A stretch of 64,000 nt of DNA from Candidatus Marimicrobium litorale (GTDB taxonomy: Bacteria; Pseudomonadota; Gammaproteobacteria; Pseudomonadales; Halieaceae), in the NCBI RefSeq assembly GCF_026262645.1, contig NZ_SHNO01000001.1, forward strand, positions 2,418,001 through 2,482,000, given 5' to 3'. The notes under the pieces are model-generated. The model searched no databases. It worked only from the letters and a program-made list of their open reading frames with translations, and had not been told where the DNA came from. The position numbers and the translations under genes were made by a program. Shown piece after piece: positions 17,830 through 26,774 of the stretch (within the stretch, counting starts at the first letter, position 1; the number at the start of each line of letters is the position of its first letter).

Positions 17830-18840
17830 ATGAAGGATGAATTACCTCAAACATTGACAGATCGATTCGGGCGCCAGGTAGACTACCTCCGCCTCTCTGT
17901 TACTGACCGGTGCGATTTTCGCTGTGTCTACTGTATGGCGGAAGATATGACCTTCGCGCCCAAGCAGCAGGTATTGACCCTGGAGGAACTGCAGGAGGTA
18001 GCCGGGGCCTTCGTCGAACTCGGTGTACGCAAGATACGCCTGACCGGCGGCGAACCTCTGGTTCGTAATAATATTTTGTCGCTGGTCGAACCTTTGGGCA
18101 AGCTCAAGGGTCTCGAGCAACTCGCACTTACCACTAACGGATCACAACTGCACCGCCTGGCAGAGCCCCTTTTTTCAATGGGCGTAAGCAGAATCAATGT
18201 CAGCCTGGACAGCCTCGAACCACGAAAGTTTCGGCAACTGACGCGGCACGGCAATCTCGACCAGGTTATTGCGGGCATCGATTCGGCTATCGATGCGGGT
18301 TTTAGCCGTATCAGGCTGAATGCGGTGATTCTGAAGGGACGCAACGAGGACGAAGTACTGGACCTTGTAAACTTCGCGCTGCAACGAGATATTGATATCG
18401 CCTTCATCGAGGAAATGCCCCTGGGCAAAATCGACGAGCACGACAGAGCGCTGAGCTTCCTGAGCAGCGAGGCCTTGCGCCAGATCATCACCCGCCAACT
18501 CACTCTGGAGGCCGCACCCGAGCAGCGGGATGCTGGCGGCCCGGCGCGCTACTACAAAACGGGGGGTAGCCCGAGCCGCATCGGCTTTATATCACCCCAC
18601 AGTCACAACTTCTGCCACCTTTGTAACCGGGTCAGGGTGACCGCAGAGGGTCGGCTGCTGCTTTGCCTGGGCAATGAACACTCCGTCGACTTGCGAGCGG
18701 TACTGCGTTCAGGTGACTACTCGAGACAGCTGCTCAAGAGAACTATCGTTGAGTCGCTCCATATCAAGCCGGAAAAGCATCACTTCAGCCTCAGCGAACC
18801 GCCACAGATCATTCGCTTTATGAACGCCACGGGCGGTTAG
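17830..18840 (+). CDS. moaA: GTP 3',8-cyclase MoaA
   Basis: 336 residues. The radical-SAM cluster is CDFRCVYC (Cys28, 32, 35), the C-terminal second cluster is CHLCNRVRV followed by a third cysteine in LLLCLG, and the protein ends with the conserved GG. It carries out the first step of molybdenum-cofactor synthesis, converting GTP to 3',8-cyclo-7,8-dihydro-GTP. No other moa/moe gene is near, so it is isolated here. The gene just downstream encodes a MoxR ATPase and is probably a separate unit. Confidence 0.95.
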   Translation: MKDELPQTLTDRFGRQVDYLRLSVTDRCDFRCVYCMAEDMTFAPKQQVLTLEELQEVAGAFVELGVRKIRLTGGEPLVRNNILSLVEPLGKLKGLEQLALTTNGSQLHRLAEPLFSMGVSRINVSLDSLEPRKFRQLTRHGNLDQVIAGIDSAIDAGFSRIRLNAVILKGRNEDEVLDLVNFALQRDIDIAFIEEMPLGKIDEHDRALSFLSSEALRQIITRQLTLEAAPEQRDAGGPARYYKTGGSPSRIGFISPHSHNFCHLCNRVRVTAEGRLLLCLGNEHSVDLRAVLRSGDYSRQLLKRTIVESLHIKPEKHHFSLSEPPQIIRFMNATGG

Positions 18841-18892
18841 ACGACGTCCACGCCGCAGTTACTTTTCATCTAATCGTCATTGAGGTATCGCT

Positions 18893-19846
18893 TTGCACAA
18901 TCAGGATTTTCCCCAGCTTGAATCAGTCGAACGCATAGAGCAGGGATTCGAAGCCCACGGTTACGTCTGCAGCAGAAAAATCGCAACGGCCGTGTTCCTT
19001 GCATTCCAGCTGCGTAAACCAGTGCTGGTAGAAGGCCCGCCCGGAGTGGGCAAGACTGAACTCGCAAAAACTATCGCCGTTTTGCTGGATACGCCGCTCA
19101 TACGCCTGCAGTGCTACGAAGGGCTGGACGAGGCCAAGGCACTGTACGAGTGGAAGTATGGCAAACAGCTCTTGTATACCCAAGTGCTTAAGGAAAAGCT
19201 CGGCGACCTCCTCAAGGGCGCCGATGGCCTCGCAGAATCTGTGGAGAGACTGCATCTGTTCGGCGATATTTTTTACTCGGAGGAGTTTCTGGAACCACGC
19301 CCCCTGCTAAAGGCAATGCAGCAGGAGAAAGGCGCCATCCTGCTGATCGACGAAGTAGATAAATCCGACTACGAGTTCGAGTCATTGCTGCTGGAAATTC
19401 TTTCTGAATACCAGGTTTCGATACCGGAGATTGGCACGGTGAAAGCGACCACCTCTCCTATGGTATTCCTCACGAGCAACAACACGCGGGATATTTCTGA
19501 TGCGCTCAAAAGACGCTGCCTGCATCTCTACATCCCTTTCCCTTCGGTCGAATTGGAAGAGCGCATTATCCAGACCCGCGTGCCCAATGTGCAGGAACAA
19601 CTGCGCCACCAGCTGGTGGCATTCGTGCACTCCCTGCGCCAACTCGACCTGAAGAAGGCGCCGGCTATTTCAGAAACTATCGACTGGGCTCGCAGTCTCC
19701 TGCTGCTCCATGCTGACGAACTGGATGAAGAAATAGTCCGCAGCACACTCAATGTACTGCTCAAGTATGAGGACGACATCGAAGCAACTGATTCCGCACT
19801 GCGCAGCCTGCTCGTTGGCGAGGACACGAGCCAGCCTGGTCACTAA
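18893..19846 (+). CDS. MoxR-type AAA ATPase (CoxD-like)
   Basis: 317 residues. TTG start at 18893 is chosen because TTGAGGT lies about eight bases upstream and no ATG is available. Walker A is GPPGVGKT (residues 48-55), Walker B LLIDEVDK (about 151-158), with sensor 1 at FLTSNN and the arginine region in DALKRRCLHLYIPFP. MoxR ATPases work with VWA-domain partners to remodel or metallate other proteins; the partner gene follows after 12 bases. The closest known pair is CoxD/CoxE, but no CO dehydrogenase gene is here, so the client is unknown. Confidence 0.88.
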   Translation: MHNQDFPQLESVERIEQGFEAHGYVCSRKIATAVFLAFQLRKPVLVEGPPGVGKTELAKTIAVLLDTPLIRLQCYEGLDEAKALYEWKYGKQLLYTQVLKEKLGDLLKGADGLAESVERLHLFGDIFYSEEFLEPRPLLKAMQQEKGAILLIDEVDKSDYEFESLLLEILSEYQVSIPEIGTVKATTSPMVFLTSNNTRDISDALKRRCLHLYIPFPSVELEERIIQTRVPNVQEQLRHQLVAFVHSLRQLDLKKAPAISETIDWARSLLLLHADELDEEIVRSTLNVLLKYEDDIEATDSALRSLLVGEDTSQPGH

Positions 19847-19858
19847 CGGATAGGTACG

Positions 19859-21277
19859 ATGCACTCGAATCTCGTCAGTTTTATCCAGATGCTACGCAGC
19901 CATGAGGTGAGGGTCTCACCAGCAGAGACGCTGGATGCAGTCGAGGTGGCCGCTGCACTTGGTTATGCAGATCGCGAACTCCTGCGCGACGGGCTGGCTA
20001 TGACACTGGCCAAAACCGCGGAGGAAGAACTCATTTTTTTGCAGTGTTTCGAGCGATTTTTTAAGCAGAACCTGGCTGACTTCACAGCTCCCGAGCAGGC
20101 CGATAGCGAGCAGGCCGATGCAACGCTTTCCGACGAGAACACCGAAACGTCCGACGATAATTTCGACGGCTCACCAGAAAATGCCCTCGAACAAGCCGCG
20201 GAAGACTCACCCGCTTTGCGTTCACTCATGCAGGGCCCGTTAATGCAGAACCTGCTCAACAACGAGCGCAACGAACTCACTTTGGCAATGAACCAGGCTG
20301 CACAGCAAGTGGATTTGCAGCAGATACAGATGTTCACACAAAAGGGGCAGTTCACGCGGCGCATACTGGATGCCATGGGAGAGGAGCAGATCCGCAGGGC
20401 CATTATCGAACTGGAACAGGCAGGCAATCCCATCCTGCCGTTACTCCAGCGCTACCGCGACATGCTGCGAGAACAAGTGCGCGACTACGTTGAGCGCGAA
20501 TATTTGCTCCACGCTGAGGGCAAGACACAGCAATTCATGGATGAGATTCTCAGTAAAACGCGCCTCAACAATATTGAACATGTTTACGTAGGTAAGGTAC
20601 AAAATCTAATTCGAAAAATGGCCAAAAAATTAGCGAGTCAATACTCCCGAAAGCGCAAGCAAGTGAAACGCGGGCAATTGGATATGCCAAAGACCCTGCG
20701 CAAGGGTATTCCCAACGACGGGGTCATGTTCAATACCTATTGGCGTCAAGTTAAAAAAGATAAACCCCAGGTACTCGCGGTCTGCGATGTAAGCGGGTCG
20801 GTGGCTGCTTATGCGAAGTTCCTGCTGCTGTTTTTATACAGCTTGCAGGATGTGTTGCCGAGGGTGCGCAGTTTTGCTTTTTCCAGTCACCTTGGAGAAG
20901 TTAGCCAATATTTCGATGACTATCCCGTTGAGAAAGCGGTCGAGCTGGTTAACTGGAAGTACGGTGGCGCTACTGACTACGGCAACAGCCTGTTGGATTT
21001 CGCTAATCTTGCACTGGCGGATATAAGCAGCAATACCACGGTCATTATTTTGGGGGATGCACGCAATAATCACGGTGACCCGCGTCTGGATATTCTTCAG
21101 AGTATCTATCAGCGATCCCAGCGTGTGATCTGGCTGAATCCGGAATCAAGAAGATCCTGGGGGACCGGAGACTCTGAGATGCTGCGCTACCAAAGCGCCT
21201 GTCATTTTAGCGCTGAATGCAATAACCTTGTCCACTTGGAGCGAATTGTAGAACAACTGCTCAAGAGCACTCGCTGA
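19859..21277 (+). CDS. VWA-domain protein, CoxE-like partner of the MoxR ATPase
   Basis: 472 residues. The first 110 are helical, followed by an acidic, low-complexity stretch (about 80-125), a helical linker and a C-terminal von Willebrand A domain with the MIDAS motif DVSGS at 310-314 and later YGGATDYG and ILGDARNNHGD. This is the CoxE/YehP-like family. It forms an operon with the MoxR gene. MIDAS metal binding usually lets such proteins present a client to the ATPase. Function in this organism is unknown. Confidence 0.85.
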   Translation: MHSNLVSFIQMLRSHEVRVSPAETLDAVEVAAALGYADRELLRDGLAMTLAKTAEEELIFLQCFERFFKQNLADFTAPEQADSEQADATLSDENTETSDDNFDGSPENALEQAAEDSPALRSLMQGPLMQNLLNNERNELTLAMNQAAQQVDLQQIQMFTQKGQFTRRILDAMGEEQIRRAIIELEQAGNPILPLLQRYRDMLREQVRDYVEREYLLHAEGKTQQFMDEILSKTRLNNIEHVYVGKVQNLIRKMAKKLASQYSRKRKQVKRGQLDMPKTLRKGIPNDGVMFNTYWRQVKKDKPQVLAVCDVSGSVAAYAKFLLLFLYSLQDVLPRVRSFAFSSHLGEVSQYFDDYPVEKAVELVNWKYGGATDYGNSLLDFANLALADISSNTTVIILGDARNNHGDPRLDILQSIYQRSQRVIWLNPESRRSWGTGDSEMLRYQSACHFSAECNNLVHLERIVEQLLKSTR

Positions 21278-21523
21278 TCCCGTAAGGCTTACTCTGCAAG
21301 GAATGCAGCTACCGCAGCGTCGTTTGTGGTCGACACTGCGAATGCCTGGCGTATAGGTCTCCCACTATTGCCACGCGCTGCCTGGCAACCGCCGAGAGAC
21401 CACCGCGCCAAGTGGCGCTCCTGTTGATCTACGTATTTCTGAATATTTATTTGCGAGGAAGCTGTTCTTCTGAAACTCGGGGCTGAACAAATACCTTTTC
21501 CCTGCTCACTGCGCGAATTGGTG

Positions 21524-23644
21524 ATGGACCGCTATGCCGAACCTCCGGGCGCGGGCGCTGATGCGCATCCGATGGATACTGCCGAGCTGGTCGACTATTT
21601 GAAGAGCGTAGAAGACTTTAATATTCCTCCCTGGATAGCCGTCATGGAAAAAGTCGACGCCATGGGTGACCCGGCCACCCCCTCGCGTGAACAGACCGCT
21701 ATTTTGCGCTGGCTCGGCAAGGGCCTGGAGTTATGGGAAAAACAGTATCCTCTGGAGGGGCGTCTCGGGTCCCGGGTGCGACACCTGAAACCACTGGCCG
21801 CAGCACTCGCCGTGACTGACCCTGGCTTCCTGCAACCGGGCGCTCACCCACTGCACCAAATGCTTGACAGTATTCACGAACGCGCCGTGGGATGGCAGTC
21901 TCGCCTCGACCGGGTTGGCGCAGCATTAGAGCAGCAGGTTACACAAACCATAGAAAATGCCCGCGGGTGGTTTGACGATCACTCGACTGACTTGGCACTC
22001 GTCGCGCAAACATTTTCTTCCGCAGCAGAAAAGGATCAGGCCCGAGCCCGACGCATGGTCCAACGCGTTGTCGAGACAGAAGCAGGCAAGTTGAGAACCG
22101 CAGAGGCCAAGAGTGAAGCCGCACACATGATCAACGCAGAACTGGCGCATTATGATACTCCGGAAGAAATCGGCGAATTCCTCACAGGACCCTGGTTCAC
22201 CAGTGCCCAGCTGCTGTTCTTGAAGTTCGGCGCGGAGTCCGAGGAATGGCAACTGATGACCACCACGACTCACGATCTGCTTGACTCATTGCAAGCACTG
22301 GGCGACGCCGACGATGAGCGACGCCAGTATATTTTTGAAGCGGTCACCGAGCTGCCTAAAAGAATGCGCCGCTGGCTACTCAGCCTGCATCACGATACAG
22401 AAGCGGTCAACGAATCGATGGGACTCGTGGAGCGCGCCCATCTGCGTATCTTGCGAGAACAGCCTATAGAACTGACTCGCATTGCACCCATTGTCGTCAT
22501 AGAAGCCAACGGGGGCCAGGCAGCGGTCCCACAATCCAACGCGGTTCTGAATACACTAAAACAGTGTTCCGAGGGACAGTGGTTTATCATCAAAAACGAC
22601 GACAGCGTTCTTCGAGCGCAACTGGTGCTGAAAATCGAACAGTCGCAGCAAATGGTGTTCGCTAACATGGCAGGGGTAAAAGCCCTGCAGCTTAGTTACG
22701 AAAACTTCGATCAGCTGCTGACCGACCACAAGATTACCCCTATTCACAGCGGTGCCAGCTTCAGCTTGTGTCTCGCACAGGCTGCGGGCGTGGATACCAT
22801 CGAAATACTCAATGCGCTAGCGGGCGCCATGCAAGGCATGGAGCCCGCCGCTGCACCCGCCGCCACCCTCAACACTGGCGCCCTCGCAGACAGCGATCTC
22901 GTTGAAATCCTACCCGATGAACTCGACTCCGTGCTCGGCGCACCGGAGGATGATATCGAAGCAGAGCTGGAACCTCCGTCGCTGGAGGAGTTAGAGCGCC
23001 ATGCGACAGCGGAACCCTCCTTTGCGGGCTATCTCAGCAAGGCCAAGCCCGAACGACCTCCACCAACGCCCCAAACCCAGCAGACCAGCAGCGGCGATAA
23101 ATCTGCGGGCTCCCTCGCGGAACAGGCACAGGCTATTAAGCCAAGAGCAGCGGTATCGCCACCTCCGCCCACGAATAACGACGAAAAGCCGGCGTTTCCC
23201 AGCGGAGCGGGGCTGGATATCGAGGAGACCAGTCGCTTTCTCTCAACCGATGACAGAGCAAATGCCGGGTTACTAAACGCGAATCAAGAGACATCCAGCT
23301 ACCTCGGCACCATCGAAGAGGACGCTCAAGCCGGGCAACTGCAGGTCGACAGCTCCGGACTGCTCGAGGGTGAAGCGCCTCCTGATGCAAACCGACAGGT
23401 TGACCTGCCTATGGGTGTCTGGATTGGCTTTCATGATGGCGAAGCCCCCACTATGGCCAGGCTCGCCGTGTTCGATCCCAACGAGGACTGCTTTATTTTT
23501 GTCAATCGTCAAGGCGTCAAGATTCGCATCGTCTCCCGGCAAGAAATGCTGTCTCTGATCGATCATGACATGGTAGATATTCTGCAAATCACCTCCAATT
23601 TTCGAGAAGTGGTTACCGCAGCCAGAAAGAATCTGGAATCCTAG
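21524..23644 (+). CDS. DUF1631-family protein
   Basis: 706 residues from ATG 21524 (TTG and GTG codons directly before it are alternatives; none has a good ribosome site). The protein matches DUF1631 in architecture: a long helical N-terminal part with DYLKSVEDFNIPPW and later ARRMVQRVVETEAGK, an acidic Pro/Ala-rich middle (about 430-620) and a compact C-terminal domain with GVWIGFHDG and RLAVFDPNEDCFIFVNRQG, which resembles PilZ-like beta barrels. It is followed by a PilZ gene after 18 bases. A role in cyclic-di-GMP-linked surface behaviour is inference. Confidence 0.8.
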   Translation: MDRYAEPPGAGADAHPMDTAELVDYLKSVEDFNIPPWIAVMEKVDAMGDPATPSREQTAILRWLGKGLELWEKQYPLEGRLGSRVRHLKPLAAALAVTDPGFLQPGAHPLHQMLDSIHERAVGWQSRLDRVGAALEQQVTQTIENARGWFDDHSTDLALVAQTFSSAAEKDQARARRMVQRVVETEAGKLRTAEAKSEAAHMINAELAHYDTPEEIGEFLTGPWFTSAQLLFLKFGAESEEWQLMTTTTHDLLDSLQALGDADDERRQYIFEAVTELPKRMRRWLLSLHHDTEAVNESMGLVERAHLRILREQPIELTRIAPIVVIEANGGQAAVPQSNAVLNTLKQCSEGQWFIIKNDDSVLRAQLVLKIEQSQQMVFANMAGVKALQLSYENFDQLLTDHKITPIHSGASFSLCLAQAAGVDTIEILNALAGAMQGMEPAAAPAATLNTGALADSDLVEILPDELDSVLGAPEDDIEAELEPPSLEELERHATAEPSFAGYLSKAKPERPPPTPQTQQTSSGDKSAGSLAEQAQAIKPRAAVSPPPPTNNDEKPAFPSGAGLDIEETSRFLSTDDRANAGLLNANQETSSYLGTIEEDAQAGQLQVDSSGLLEGEAPPDANRQVDLPMGVWIGFHDGEAPTMARLAVFDPNEDCFIFVNRQGVKIRIVSRQEMLSLIDHDMVDILQITSNFREVVTAARKNLES

Positions 23645-23662
23645 TGGCGCTCACTCATACCC

Positions 23663-24016
23663 ATGAATGAAAAAAGACAATACCTCCGTATGCCGGTAGA
23701 AAGCGCGACGTTCGTCGAGCTGGAAGCACCGGGTATCGATAAAGATGAGGCAGGGCGAGTGGCAGCCTGTCACTCCCTTGACGTATCAAGAGGCGGTTTA
23801 CAGGTGGTTCTTGAAGAAGAGCCTATTCTTGGCGCCATTCTCCAGATTGGTGTTGCCATACCCGGGTCGCAGGACACGATCTACCTCGTGGGAGACGTGC
23901 GCTGGTGCCTTCCAGATCGAGACGCACCGGGCGCATGGTTATGCGGATTCCGGCTAATGAACGCCAACGACTCAGACATAAAAAGCTGGATTGAACTTAT
24001 CACTAATCTGGAATAA
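23663..24016 (+). CDS. PilZ-domain protein
   Basis: 117 residues, essentially one PilZ domain. The cyclic-di-GMP motif is present: RQYLR (RxxxR) at residues 5-9 and LDVSRGG (D/NxSxxG) around residue 40. It should therefore bind cyclic-di-GMP. It lies 18 bases after the DUF1631 gene and is convergent with pilU, which suggests that the second messenger is tied to type IV pilus function here, as known for other PilZ proteins; the partner is not identified. Confidence 0.9.
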   Translation: MNEKRQYLRMPVESATFVELEAPGIDKDEAGRVAACHSLDVSRGGLQVVLEEEPILGAILQIGVAIPGSQDTIYLVGDVRWCLPDRDAPGAWLCGFRLMNANDSDIKSWIELITNLE

Positions 24017-24054
24017 CAGGCGCAACTCGCTGCCGGCCATGATGGATTCAGTTA

Positions 24055-25215
24055 TCAAGAGAATCGTTGTTCGCCCTCTCCTGAATCCTTTTCTTCTTCT
24101 ATCTCCTCGAGACTGAACCCTGCCGTGTGTCCTTTCTCCGGTGCAGCCTCGCCGCCTTCATTGGCTAGTTTTATCTTGAGCCTGACATTGTTTTGCGAGT
24201 CGGCATTGCGCAGCGCCTCTTCTTCATCGATGAGACCTTCCTGCTGAAGCTCGAATACCGCCGAGTCGAAGGTTTTCATGCCACTGCTTTCCGACTTTCT
24301 CATCACTTCTTTGATACCGTCAAACTCGCCGCGCTGGATCAACTCACCCACCCTGGGGGTACCCAACAATACCTCAACCGCCGCACACCGTTTCTTATCC
24401 ACCGTAGGGACGAGGCGCTGTGAAACGACACACTGCAGGTTCATCGATAAATCCATCAGCAACTGGGGGCGCCGTTCTTCAGGGAAAAAATTCACAATGC
24501 GATCCAGTGCCTGATTTGCGTTGTTGGCATGCAGGGTAGATATACACAGGTGCCCGGTTTCGGCAAACGATATCGCATGCTCCATAGTTTCCCTGTCACG
24601 GATTTCGCCAATCAATATGACATCGGGCGCCTGACGTAGCGTATTCTTAAGCGCGTTATGCCAACTGCGCGTATCTACGCCGACTTCACGCTGGTTGACG
24701 ATAGACTTTTTATGATTATGGACGTACTCCACTGGGTCTTCGATAGTAACGATGTGCCCACTGCTGTTTGCATTGCGGTAATCGATCAGAGCCGCAAGCG
24801 AGGTAGATTTACCCGACCCCGTTGCTCCGACAAAAAGCATTAGACCACGCTTACGCATGATCACTTCGGTAAGCACCTGTGGTAAGCGCAAATCCTGCCA
24901 ACGGGGAATATCGGCGACAATGTTTCGTGCGACGATACCCACCTCATTGCGCTGCACAAAAATATTAATGCGAAATCGGCCATATCCAGAAACGGATATT
25001 GCGAGGTTCATCTCGAGATCTGCCTCAAACGTTTCGCGCTGAACCGTATCCATGATCTCGTTAGCGATATCCTTGATTTCACCGGGCTGCAAAATATCAC
25101 CCGAAATGGGCTTGAGCGCGCCTTGAAACTTTGCGCACGGCGGAGCGCCGGTACTGAGGTACAGGTCGGACCCACCTTCAGCGGACAGAATTTTAAGCCA
25201 CTCCACAATTCTCAC
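24055..25215 (-). CDS. pilU: Type IV pilus retraction ATPase PilU
   Basis: 386 residues. It has Walker A GATGSGKST, the Asp box TIEDPVEYVH, Walker B ILIGEIRDRETM and the His box ETGHLCISTLHANNA. The C-terminal tail is long and acidic, as in PilU rather than PilT. I prefer GTG 25215 as start because AGGAGG sits eight bases before it; an in-frame ATG seven codons upstream (25236) has no ribosome site and would contain that AGGAGG inside its coding region. PilU assists PilT in pilus retraction; no pilT is adjacent. Confidence 0.9.
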   Translation of the reverse strand: MRIVEWLKILSAEGGSDLYLSTGAPPCAKFQGALKPISGDILQPGEIKDIANEIMDTVQRETFEADLEMNLAISVSGYGRFRINIFVQRNEVGIVARNIVADIPRWQDLRLPQVLTEVIMRKRGLMLFVGATGSGKSTSLAALIDYRNANSSGHIVTIEDPVEYVHNHKKSIVNQREVGVDTRSWHNALKNTLRQAPDVILIGEIRDRETMEHAISFAETGHLCISTLHANNANQALDRIVNFFPEERRPQLLMDLSMNLQCVVSQRLVPTVDKKRCAAVEVLLGTPRVGELIQRGEFDGIKEVMRKSESSGMKTFDSAVFELQQEGLIDEEEALRNADSQNNVRLKIKLANEGGEAAPEKGHTAGFSLEEIEEEKDSGEGEQRFS

Positions 25216-25503
25216 GTCACCATCCTCCTGTTGCATGCGTCCGGATCAAGCGAGGCGACCGACCTCGGCGAAGGCATGGGCGCACTTTGGCAAGGTGCAT
25301 CGGGAAGGTCAAGGCTGAGCGGGCCTACAACCCGCAAAGCGACAGTAAATGACTCGAAAGGGTTATAGCAGACACCCGGCGGGCTATTTTCTGTTAACTG
25401 GTCTGACAGATTGGCATCACGCTGCGTGCCCTGCGCTAGCCAGCACCGATACGTCCCAGTATCCTCCATCACTGCGACCCGCACTCTACAGAGGAGTCCA
25501 ACA

Positions 25504-26568
25504 GTGGACAGTACGCGCCCCACCCCCCTCATCGATGATCTTCAAGGTACGCGTGTGAAGCTGGAATCCTGGATTTCAGATCATCGCGGCCACACCGTCA
25601 GAATTCCAGAGCTGAACATCCCGGAATCGACCGGGATGTCCAATGTCACGCTGCTATTTGACATCGAGTGGAGCGAAGCAGGCAAAACCCACTCGGAAGC
25701 GGTTGTCGCGAGACTACAACCTGAGATTGAGCGGCCAGTATTTCCCGATTACGACCTCAGCTTGCAGTACGAAGTGATGGATGCTGTAGGCAAACACAGT
25801 GACATACCGGTCCCCGTCCTGCGCGGCCTGGAAACAGACCCTGCCCTGCTGGGTGTCCAGTTTTATCTGATGAAACGCACGGATGGTCGTATCCCGACCG
25901 ATATGCCGCCTTACAATATGGATGGCTGGATGATGCATGAGACCGATATCGCGCAGCGGGCCAACCTGTGGAGTTCAGCCGTCGACACAATGGCGCGCTT
26001 TCATCGCCTGGATTACCGGGAGCTCGGCCTGCAGCGGCTTGAGACCTCGGGGAAAACGCCGCTGCAACAGCAGCTGGACTATTGGCAGCGCTACCACGAC
26101 TGGGCACTGGAGGGCGTCACACATTCGATTTGCCAACCCGCTCTAGACTGGTTGCAGGCCAATCAACCTGAGGATGAGCCTACCGCGCTTTGCTGGGGTG
26201 ACGCACGAATGGCGAACATTATCTTCAAGCCATCCTTCGACGGAGTCGCGGCCATTCTCGACTGGGAAATGGCCGCGCTGGGCAACCCGCTGCAGGATCT
26301 TGCCTGGTTCAATCACATGGACGCCACCTTCTCCGAGGGGCTGGGCGCGCCGCGACTGGAAGGCCTGCCCAACTACGAGCAGACCAAGTCCCAGTGGGAG
26401 AGTGTTTCAGGGTTTGCCACGCGGGACTACGACTATTACCTCATATTTGCTGGAATGCGCTTTGGCCTGCTGTTGTCTCGCATCATGCTGGCAACAGACC
26501 AGAACAGTGAAGTACAAGATAACTTCGCCTGTCAGTTGCTGCAGAAATATATGGATCGACTGGGCTGA
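25504..26568 (+). CDS. Aminoglycoside-phosphotransferase-like (APH) kinase, ACAD10/11 type
   Basis: 354 residues starting with GTG 25504, seven bases after GAGGAG. The APH fold is shown by the N-terminal lysine region, CWGDARMANII (Brenner-like loop with W replacing H of HGD) and ILDWEMAALGNPLQDLAWF (DxD metal site). These proteins resemble the kinase part of the ACAD10/ACAD11 enzymes, which phosphorylate hydroxyacyl-CoA substrates, so a role in unusual fatty-acid metabolism is possible. It is not an antibiotic-resistance gene by these features. It stands between pilU and gshA, with its own start region. Confidence 0.85.
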   Translation: MDSTRPTPLIDDLQGTRVKLESWISDHRGHTVRIPELNIPESTGMSNVTLLFDIEWSEAGKTHSEAVVARLQPEIERPVFPDYDLSLQYEVMDAVGKHSDIPVPVLRGLETDPALLGVQFYLMKRTDGRIPTDMPPYNMDGWMMHETDIAQRANLWSSAVDTMARFHRLDYRELGLQRLETSGKTPLQQQLDYWQRYHDWALEGVTHSICQPALDWLQANQPEDEPTALCWGDARMANIIFKPSFDGVAAILDWEMAALGNPLQDLAWFNHMDATFSEGLGAPRLEGLPNYEQTKSQWESVSGFATRDYDYYLIFAGMRFGLLLSRIMLATDQNSEVQDNFACQLLQKYMDRLG

Positions 26569-26774
26569 GAGACCGACCCACCCGGCGACCGCGAAATTAG
26601 CATTCGAGAGCGGGTAGTCCTTCACATTGCGCCACAAAGGCTGCATGCGGCGCCGCCTGTACTCTGCTAAGATTCGCCACTACACTTGGCGTCGCGTCAA
26701 TTTCAGATCGGCATATTGGCACCCGGCTTCAGTCCTGGTGCAGCCCCACGCCCCGTTTGACCGAGGAGTCTCCA

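Noticed and set aside
25504-26568. Aminoglycoside resistance kinase
   Set aside because: Has the APH fold but WGD instead of HGD and resembles ACAD10/11-type metabolic kinases; no mobile element is nearby.
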